Source: Blastobasis lacticolella (taxonomy: Eukaryota; Arthropoda; Insecta; Lepidoptera; Blastobasidae). From it: a DNA stretch of 64,000 bases. The stretch lies in the NCBI GenBank assembly GCA_905147135.1, contig LR990051.1:3372463-3436462 (forward strand), read 5' to 3'. Under the pieces are notes generated by a model. That model worked only from the letters and a program-made list of their open reading frames with translations. It did not search any database and was not told the DNA's origin. Below, one piece after another: positions 55,850 to 64,000 of the stretch (position 1 is the first letter of the stretch; every line of letters starts with the position of its first letter). Position numbers and translations under genes: made by a program.

Positions 55850-57010
55850 ACTAAACTATAGACAAACAGGCAAGCGAACCTTTACTTGAGAAGGAATGTG
55901 GACCTTAATGACGTGACATTAATCTTCTAATAGGAACACTAAAACGTGTGAATGTGTGAACATCGCTATAGAGGATCCTGTCCGCAGTCCGATTGGCATC
56001 GTTTATCAATTTACTCAATAAAGACTAATTCCGCGATCTATTTACGCCTACGATCAGAGCGAATGGTCGTCGACCTTGACGAGTCGCACATATTCTCACA
56101 TTGTACACTCACAGTCGTAGTCCAAACACCAGTAATGTAGGACAACAAAGAGCTAGCCACGAACCGAAACGGAAGATTTGCCGAACATCCAGAGCGCAGT
56201 CGCACGGATATCCGCCGAACAATAGCAACTGGACATTTCCACAATCGTCTTTGGAATGGAGACAAACCGTTTCGTCGCGACCACTCAATAGCATAATTCG
56301 AAACGCCATTTATCCGGACAATGCTTAGACAAATATTCATGCAGGTGAGATCAGGGTCTCGGCAAGACGTGTTAAAGAGGTAATGTCGTGGATATTAAGG
56401 CTGTGACGCGCTAATAAAATGCCAGTCTATTGATAATAGTCGTAGGCATTCGGGCCATCAAGGTCTTGCGATTGCACGCTAGCGATGGAACGTAAACAAG
56501 CTCTTGAGTGCAACTATTTGGCAAGCCGAATTCCTACCAGTTACGTATATTACATTCACATATTTAAAGTCTTGATTCGCAGTTAGGTATTTTTAGAAAC
56601 TGCGAAGTATTATGGACCAGAAGTCAAAAACAAAACTAAGTACGTATTATATTTTTATCTTCATAATGTGCCTCTTCATATAGTGTACCTACTTCATACA
56701 TTGTACGTTCACGTGCGTAGTTATAATTACATAATATACATATCAATGGCTTGCTATATGGAACAACTACATACATGCTATGGTTTATTCCACAGGCTGG
56801 GGAGATTGTTTGCACAAGCAACTTATCTTAGACGTCCAATGGTCAAATAAAACCATGGGTTATCTATTTTGCGAGATAACTTCTCGCTAGAGGTCACCAT
56901 AAACGTCACTGTTATGGAGACAGAACTTACTTATTTTTATTATCTACCCGGTAATAAAAATAAGTAAGCAGTTAGATAAACTTGCAAGGTTTCACAAAAT
57001 TAAAGTTTAC
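55850..57010. other. Upstream of TENT5, nothing coding identified
   Basis: 55855-55900 holds a short piece of the AAACAGGCAAGCG dispersed repeat, which supports this being intron or flank. No first exon for TENT5 could be placed. Confidence 0.45.
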
Positions 57011-57382
57011 TTAATATATTTGTATGGTGGTGGGTTTTCTTCCATAATTTAGTTTTTTTATTATTACATTTAGGAGACCATCAGTTATGTTTCTCTTTCG
57101 TTTTCGTTTAGGCTCTCGACAAAGTAGGTACAAAAAACGAAATAATTTATTCATGTCAATCTTGACATTGAATATTAAAACAAAAATAACTTTCACAATA
57201 GATAACCACGGTGCGTACGACATGCAATGGATCTGACTGGCAAAAGTCCAGATGTAATATTCGTAACGTCTGCAAAGATTTCTTTCATTATCAACAAGTT
57301 GCTCGGTCATGCTTTTGATGTGTAACATCTTTCCTCTAGCTTTCCTGCAATCTGTGGGATTTCTTTTGGCGAGGCAGGTCAT
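57011..57382 (-). CDS. Unrecognised 123-codon open frame
   Basis: An ATG-started frame of 123 residues in AT-rich DNA, the longest unexplained one here. It is basic (KRKRKRN near the C-terminus), has a hydrophobic stretch (WLSIVKVIFVLIFNV, about residues 59-73) and five cysteines. No family, splice or poly(A) evidence was found. It may be a chance frame or part of a decayed gene. Confidence 0.2.
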   Translation of the reverse strand: MTCLAKRNPTDCRKARGKMLHIKSMTEQLVDNERNLCRRYEYYIWTFASQIHCMSYAPWLSIVKVIFVLIFNVKIDMNKLFRFLYLLCREPKRKRKRNITDGLLNVIIKKLNYGRKPTTIQIY

Positions 57383-57499
57383 TTACGATTTCGTGCAAAG
57401 GCACGGAAGTCGTCAAAACAGGAAGTTGAACCGTCATCAAAGCCTAGTATACTTCTAGGGTAGGGTACTTACCGGCAACAGGTACATTGTAGACATGAA

Positions 57500-57793
57500 A
57501 TCCTCAGTGTAGATATGAGCCAATGACTTTTTCTGAGTTTTATGTACATTAGTTGAACACTAACCGATGTTCTTACGGTGAGAGAAAACATCGTGAAGAA
57601 ATCAGCACATTCATTCAGAAGACTGAATGTGTAACCATGATCCAGTATGGTCAGTTTCCCCAGTTAACAGGATCACAGCGGTCAGCGACAGTCGCTCTTT
57701 ATCTACCTACCTGATCGACTAAATCCTGGATCATGGTCAAGGCGGACTTCCGGCTCTCGGCAAGAACACAACCGGGATATAGACGCCAAGATT
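57500..57793 (+). mobile_element. SINE family A, head missing
   Basis: GTACATTAGTTGAACACTAA, GTTCTTACGGTGAGAG, GTAACCATGATCCAG and GACGCCAAGATTA follow the family order in plus orientation. Confidence 0.65.
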
Positions 57794-57799
57794 ACTCAT

Positions 57800-58640
57800 T
57801 TGTACGAACTCGGATACCGCTCTAAGGAATCCATTTAATTAATTGCTGTTGTTACAAGCCACACCCGTACACAAGATTGTAGTCCGCGAGTAAGGTGGGC
57901 AGCTAACTATATCTAGCTGCTAGTTTTATACTTTAAGTTGTAACGGGCAAGTCCGGCCCGATAGCTTACGCGGGCAAGGTCGCCTGTATCCTGTTGCCGA
58001 ACGATAGCACTGCTGTTTATCAAGGGCCCTTGTTTGGCAGAATGTAGGTACCGGTTCTAAATAGCGTAAGCGACAAAGGGGCATTTATAACAACATTGTG
58101 TGCTTGTTTTTAATGCTGTGGGTAAAATAAAATAGTCACCATTTGCGTGTGTCTGTTTGATTGTTTTTCTACGCAATAACAGAGCGATTTAACGAATTGA
58201 AGGGACATCTCGCTAACTGAACGGTACAAATTTTGTTAATTACTTATTTTTTGTGAAATACATACCTATGAATAGAGTACAAACTAACTAAGGTACACAT
58301 GGAGTCGACACGGGAGGGAGAAGTCCTTGGCACAGCCAGTTAAACTCGAAACGTTGGGTTTGTCAATGAGATAAAAAACGTTTTGCTCGAACCAACTGCT
58401 TTTTTGTATTAGAAAAAAGAACAAGCGACAGCGTAAAGCGTGAATTGAGGTTGTCGCCTAGGAATGTGCTCGTGGACGGCAGCAAATCAGCTGATAATCA
58501 AGGTCGGACCAACTCGAACGACAGAAATAGATACGGGCGTGATCTATCTATAGTGAGATAGACGTGTCTCGTAAAAATAGTACGGTAAGTAGTTGCCTGC
58601 TCGTTAACACGTGGGTGGGTAACGGCGTAATTGGTTATAT
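57800..58640. other. Intergenic, no gene seen
   Basis: Short frames only; no repeat assigned. Confidence 0.45.
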
Positions 58641-58644
58641 AAAA

Positions 58645-58847
58645 TCTAATATATAAAATTCTCGTGTCACAGTTTTCGTTGCCATACTCCTCCGAAACGG
58701 CTTGACCGATTTTGATGAAATTTTTTGTGCTTATCCGGTATCTATGAGAATCGGCCAACATTTATTTTTCATCCCCCTAAATGTTAGGGGTAGTCCACCC
58801 CTAGGAAATTATTTATATGGCAAAACAACGTTTGCCGGGTCAGCTAG
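58645..58847 (+). mobile_element. Non-autonomous Helitron (Lep1-like), complete
   Basis: 203 bp, starting TCTAATATATAAAATTCTCG after an A and ending GGTCAGCTAG before a T. A terminal hairpin GGCAAA-ACAACG-TTTGCC (58819-58836) stands 7 bases before the CTAG, as required of a Helitron 3' end. No coding content. Confidence 0.85.
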
Positions 58848-59016
58848 TTATATTATAAGATAATATAATAAATAATAATATAATAGTACGTAATCTGACA
58901 TTTTGAATATGGCAAGCTTGGAACTCGACAAGTTCAGACTCCGACGAGTTTGGAATCCGGCGAGATTGGAATCAAACGAATAAGGAACCATTGATCACGC
59001 ACATAAACAGCCCATT

Positions 59017-59218
59017 ATGGTGGCCACTCACCGTCAAGCCGCTGATTCAATGGCATGATAAAATAGGCTTGATCAGGCCAAACTGACCGTGCGTGGCAAT
59101 AAATTTTGAAAGGACGTGCCTCTCGATGGAAAATGTTTTCCTAATGTTTTGTTTGGCCTGATCAAGAGTATTTTATCATGCCACCGTATCAAACGTCAAG
59201 ATGGTGAGTGGCCACCAT
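59017..59218. mobile_element. Foldback element with about 65-bp inverted arms
   Basis: ATGGTGGCCACTCACCGTCA, GGCATGATAAAATA and CTTGATCAGGCCAAAC on the left recur in reverse order and complement on the right (GTTTGGCCTGATCAAG, TATTTTATCATGCC, GATGGTGAGTGGCCACCAT), leaving a centre of about 65 bases. Confidence 0.8.
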
Positions 59219-59229
59219 TTACAGTCCAG

Positions 59230-61040
59230 TACTGGTCTTAGCCTCCTCCTCATTAAGTGAAGTGGCCACAAACTCCGCAGGCGGGTTGTAGATAGGACAG
59301 GACTCAACAGAAAGTGCTGCTGCCCATTTTCTGATATAAACAACAAATGTTGAAGTCAGTAACCGTATCCACAAATTAACTAGCATATACCTCAGCACCT
59401 GCCAATAGTCGCACCAGCAATTGATTACATAAAAACTTGGAAACTCATTAACTTATCACGATCACGGGTGCAACAAAGCGCGCACAGATACACACACACG
59501 GTAATTGCATGTTAGTAATGTGCGTGATACGTTAACATTTGGCACAGATCCGTTTCCGCTAACCGCTTGCAATGGGCATGCGACCCGACGGTCTTGCATC
59601 CGATGAGCCTCTCATAAGTAATTTTTCGTATGCAAATTGCCTAAGCGTGCTGTACAGAACTCCCTTGCGGAAGTTGGAAGAAGGGAAATAAATATTTCAT
59701 ATCAAGATCCATAGTACTGGCGTCTTGCTAATCTGGTGCCACATTGATGGACTGGAGCCTTATTAGAGTCTCACAACCTGGATAAGATAATCTAGTAGAG
59801 CAATTGAAGCCTAGTAAGTTCGTAACATTATTAATGATCAGTTACTCCCGGGGTAGGGCCCTGTCAGCCTGAAAAGGCTGCTTGGAATGGTTTCAGCTAT
59901 TTCAGTCGCCAACCAATAAAGCTGTCGTGATTGTGATCTAAAGGGCAAAGTAGCCAGTTATCATAGTGACGACACACCCGAAATTGATATTCAAAACAGA
60001 TATTATCGATAATGTAATGTTTTACATGTTAATTTGATATAAGTAGATAAACTGTACTAAATTGAGAAATTATTCATTATGTTTTTGCATACAGATTTTA
60101 CACTATATGCAATACATTATAGCGAGCCAACATTTGCATGCTATCTACATAAATTGTTATACAAAAGGAGAAATATGTATTCACATTAAGATGTTTACCA
60201 TTATATATCTGTAATGTAACAATAGCTTACACCTCGCCTAAGGCAATGTGATATTAATTCTGTGTAAACAATACCTACACGAGACAATAAATCCCTATAA
60301 AAATGCACATGTGTTTTATAAATAGCGTAATGAATAAAAAATTGAAAATAGCTATAATGAGGAGTTTTCCAGTAGGTATTGATAGTTGGTTTCAAAAAGC
60401 ATCAATAGATGGCGCTCCTACAATTTTGGTAATCTGTTTTTAATCTGTATGATGGTGGCAGTGATTTCATGCAGCCAACTAATACAAAACATAAAAATAA
60501 AATGTTTATTAATATAAACATAACTGAAAGGTTGACCGAAATGTAAAAAGAAATTCAAGAAGTTCAAGTTTAAAAGAGGGCAAGTAAGATCAAATGCCTT
60601 ATGCCTGTAATTGCGCCGACAATATTATTATTCAAATCGGAGCACAACAATGATTGGCGGCAGAAATAAACGAGTGTGGGTACCATCGTTTTAGCAGATT
60701 CCTCAAGCTTAACAAAACTGGTAGAGAGTACAAGATAAATAAATAAAATTAATTAGATAAACATATTTCGATTTTATAAACTTTTATAACAGTTTATTGG
60801 ACTGGTATACCGATGTACAAATATGTTTATACGTAGATAAGGCGGCGTGACCCATCCAGACGGATTATATATTGTATTTAATTTATCTACGCAAATAATT
60901 AAAGACAGATAACAAGGCAATGAATAATTTTGTGATAACTACTTGTAGATAAACTATCAATTTAAATGTTTTTGTGTGTATTAAAATATAATTAATTTCA
61001 GAAACATTCCATTTAGAAATATAACGAGGACAAAGTGCAA
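59230..61040. other. Intergenic, no gene seen
   Basis: 59300-59330 contains GCTGCTGCCCATTTTC, a phrase also found in the GGCCGTGTGGTGTCC repeat family. Otherwise AT-rich with short frames. Confidence 0.45.
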
Positions 61041-61049
61041 TTACTTGGG

Positions 61050-61150
61050 GAAGGCCTATCACGCCAGCGATCTGTCATAATAAGTTCCCGGTTCGATTCC
61101 CGGTCTGGTAGAAATTGATGTGAGGAATTTCAATTTATGTTCTGTGTTAT
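61050..61150 (+). mobile_element. tRNA-like SINE fragment
   Basis: A B box (GGTTCGATTCC) in TTCCCGGTTCGATTCCCGGT sits in a 65-base tRNA-like region without a proper acceptor stem, followed by AGAAATTGATGTGAGGAATT. It looks like a SINE head of a family other than A and B. Confidence 0.45.
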
Positions 61151-61159
61151 ACGAAAAAA

Positions 61160-62200
61160 AGGCGTGATAGTAAGTACATTATGTGTTTTTGAACAAAAAC
61201 CAGTCTAAATTTACACAAAACATTTCAACCTGCTAGATCAATACGCTAAACCACCACGGCTTGACGTCAATGTTGCTTATTAGCACAAAAATTCACATAC
61301 GTTCAAGTGCACTTTCAAAACACCTGTATTTATACCTTCACAGTTGTTCTAGTACACCTAGCTACAAAATATATGGCTATATTCATTTGAATAACGAATA
61401 GTAGGCAACAATTATCAGAGCGAATGCGTCATATTTCACACGACATTTTCCTACAAGTAAACAACTTTATAAGAATGAAATTACTGCGCACTTGTTTTTG
61501 GCTACAATATAAAAGAGTTGGTTATTCAATCTATACTTAACAATATTTAATAGAAAAAAGATTTGTATTCAAAAACTACGGGACCGATTTTAAAAATATT
61601 TCACTAATACGAAGCTACATACATTGTGTGCTGATTAAAACACTCCGCTACTCTTCGTGTGATAAACAGATACTCATGTTTTACCCCCTTTTATATGCGA
61701 GTTCCATACACTAATATTAATAAAATGGTGATTAATGTTATAAAAGACGAGAATAGGTATTTCATATTCTGAGTGATTATCATGTAAGATTGGAAAGACT
61801 GTTTGTGGCCCTTATTAGAGCCCCTTCATTTAATAAGGGCTAGAAAGAGGGTTTCAAAAGGTCTTGTTTACCTTATAATTTTCTTTTTTTTTTATAATTT
61901 TTTCCCGGGTACACCAAGCCAGATTTTGAGAGGACATAGTCACGGACAAAAATATTTTAACCTTGTTCCTTACAAATTTTAAGGGTATGTTCCGGGTTTC
62001 CTACCGCGTACTTTTGTTGACGAGTAGTTGAGTAACAATAGTATGAGTAAAATGTGTGATAATAACTGCGATAGTTTAAAACATTATGTACTTAAAAATT
62101 TTTCGTCAAGTGCCAAACAAATGAAGAACCGGATGTTTGACATTAGATGGCATGCTTTCCACTTTAGGAAATTCCCTTGACATCAATGCAGTAGTTGATC
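61160..62200. other. Intergenic, repeat fragments only
   Basis: 61529-61600 starts TCTATACTTAACAATATT, like a Helitron 5' end. 61660-61716 is a copy of the 9975-10535 repeat. No gene. Confidence 0.4.
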
Positions 62201-62214
62201 GAGCGTTATCAGCG

Positions 62215-62270
62215 GAAGTGGCGGGGCGCGGGGAGCGGGGCACAGCGTACTACTAAACAGGTGAATACGC
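62215..62270 (+). promoter_or_regulatory. CpG-rich patch with donor-like site
   Basis: GCGGGGCGCGGGGAGCGGGG stands out from AT-rich flanks and is followed by ACTAAACAG|GTGAAT, which has 5' splice-site form. It could be the first non-coding exon of a gene to the right. No coding support inside the window. Confidence 0.2.
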
Positions 62271-62401
62271 CTACCTCAAGCAGTTGTTTACTCAGCTAAT
62301 TGTGTTGTGTGGACTAGAGTGCTGACGTAATTGTGGCTGGATAGTGCTCTCACTATGGGTCGTTCCTATTTTTGTCGAAGTATAAAGACAGAGCCCACAT
62401 T

Positions 62402-62668
62402 GGCCGTGTGGTGTCCGGCAAAGTAGAATAGCACCAACCCCTTACACTTACTCATGGGTGTCGTACAAGGCGACTAATGTTTTCGAGGCAATAGATCAAG
62501 AGTCTCCGTAGGCTGGAAAATGGGCAGCAGCATTTTCCATTGTTATATTTAAACACTGCGATCTCCAACCCGCCTGCCAAGCGTGGAGATTATGGCAATA
62601 ACCTCCCCTTTCGTGGGAGAGGCCCTAAGTCCTGCAGTGGACTGTTACGGGCTGTGATGATGATAAAG
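62402..62668 (+). repeat. GGCCGTGTGGTGTCC repeat, complete copy
   Basis: Near-identical to 41848-42113, from GGCCGTGTGGTGTCCGGC to GGGCTGTGATGATGAT. Confidence 0.7.
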
Positions 62669-62669
62669 A

Positions 62670-64000
62670 CAGAGACGGCCATGTTTTTACGGTTCAAATA
62701 TTATAGTTATTGTATGGAGTTTTGTACTAAAGTCGCCGAGGCGTATTTTGGATAAGGCCTATTTTAAAAGCTAATTTTTTATTATGCGATGTTGCGCGTC
62801 GTCGGAAAGGAACTTTATGTAATGGACACAAAGAAATGATGACAGCTGTACAAGTGGGCATTCTTCCCATAAGATCTCAACCATTATAACTTTCTTGATT
62901 AGTCTACGAAATATATATAACACCTATCTGCATATAACTAGCGACCCGCCCCGGTTTCGCAGAGTTTCTCTGTACGTATTGAAATTCTCTAAATGTTAGT
63001 GATGACCGCACAAAATCCGTGGCGTGGTTTAGGAAAGACGCAGACAGCGACTTTATTTTGAGCAAGCTAAGGATAAGGATCAGAGCTGAAGCCAGAGTCC
63101 CTCGAAACCAGTGTAACCGGCTCCCGTCACGGTCCCAGCATATCCAAGCCATTACCATCCTTCATTGCGACGTATGACGAAAACAAAGTCTGCAACATTG
63201 TAGGCAAGCGGAGCAATACGTTTACATGGGTCAATTTCCAGGGCTTCGATCTCAGCGGTTTTAAACCTAAAATTGCTTAATATACCCATGTGAAAGAATA
63301 ATTTAACCAATTGACGCTAAAAACCCACAGACAAAGTGTTCTTTTTTTGTTGAAGAGGGGCATTCGAAAGATACCAACCACGTCACCTGGCGAAATGACG
63401 TGGTATATGGGATTGGCCGAAAAAAGAAAGTGTATACCCAAATATTAATTCAAAAATTCTTAAACTGCTTCAGTAGTTTGCTGCTATTTTGCGTGATACG
63501 CATGTCAGAGTTATTAAACCCTTCACCAAAAATGGAGGGTTAAAAATCATAAATTGTACCAGTGGTAGGACGCTGTCAAACCTGAAGAGGCCCATCTGGA
63601 TAGGTTTCACCGCCTATCTCCCGCCAAGCAACAAGTGTTCCGGTTTGAAGGATAAGGTAGCCAAGGCTAAAATCGACTCGTGTAAACCCAGAATAAACAC
63701 ACGGCCAACCGAAATTATACGTACCTACGTCCGTTTAGAATGTCTATGCAAATAGCGAATGTATTAATGCATATTTATGTTAAATCGAGCGCGAAGTCAC
63801 GGTTGTCGAGTCGAGAGAGCATCGAATAGTGATGTGGGGGACAATCCATGATTTCATTCATACATACTATTAAAGAGCGCCTAAAAGATTATACGTACTT
63901 AATGTACATTTTTTAAATATTATTTGCACTTTATTTCGATAACACAGAAAACTCGCCACCACAGTCATTCCCTAGTGTCGTGACATTTACATCGTCTAAA
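62670..64000. other. Repeat remnants, no supported gene
   Basis: 62938 starts ACTAGCGACCCGCCCCGG, a Helitron-like 3' end in reverse. 63545-63665 (GTACCAGTGGTAGGAC, TAGGTTTCACCGCC, GTTCCGGTTTGAAGG) matches a common lepidopteran SINE by recall. The open frame over it (63489-63755) is therefore not a gene. Confidence 0.45.

Noticed and set aside
1..64000. CRISPR arrays, operons, riboswitches and bacterial insertion sequences
   Set aside because: Spliced genes, AATAAA signals and SINE/LINE content show animal nuclear DNA; no regularly spaced identical repeats were seen.

Overview
The window is nuclear DNA of a moth or butterfly (Lepidoptera). It is AT-rich, intron-bearing and gene-poor, and is packed with short transposon families typical of Lepidoptera: tRNA-derived SINEs, Lep1-type Helitrons with A|TC...CTAG|T ends, foldback MITEs, and decayed RTE-, jockey- and CR1-like LINEs. 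Two genes are recognised by protein family. A complete MAPEG glutathione transferase (MGST1-like, 13283-13732, +) sits in one exon with its own poly(A) signal. The catalytic body of a TENT5/FAM46 non-canonical poly(A) polymerase (54280-55815, -) lies in two exons joined by a clean splice; its first coding exon is not certain.

Layout: 0-13 kb is intergenic and repeat-filled (MITE 162-432, palindrome cluster 792-1019, SINEs, LINE tails, a SINE broken by a MITE at 9.6 kb). 13-19.4 kb holds MGST1, a solo LTR with a 6-bp target duplication, and two small single-pass membrane-protein genes (16231-16500, - and 18599-19389, +). 19.5-24.3 kb is mostly one LINE on the minus strand, broken by other repeats. 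24.9-29.3 kb holds a broken paralogue (24924-25540, -) and an intact two-exon gene (27946-29286, -) for a sequon-rich membrane protein. 29.4-31.2 kb carries four copies of one MITE. 32.0-32.4 kb is a CpG-rich block with a TATA-like box and a foldable core. 33-48 kb is LINEs and SINEs with no gene that I can support. 48.9-53 kb has two possible last exons of unidentified minus-strand genes. 53-56 kb is TENT5 with its GC-rich 3' region. 56-64 kb is intergenic, with a Helitron and a 200-bp foldback element.

The least explained part is 16-29.3 kb. The genes at 18599 (+) and 27946-29286 (-) have first exons that align from Met1 without gaps and share a YLM[ST][VI]V[DN]P motif at residues 24-31. 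The larger gene encodes a type II membrane protein with nine N-glycosylation sequons and no family that I recognise. A frameshifted copy of its second exon lies 3 kb away. The gene at 16231 has the same topology but no visible sequence similarity. I read this as a small, fast-evolving, possibly lineage-specific membrane glycoprotein family. Its function cannot be told from the sequence.

Coordinates of repeats are by-eye limits and may be off by some bases. No database search was possible.
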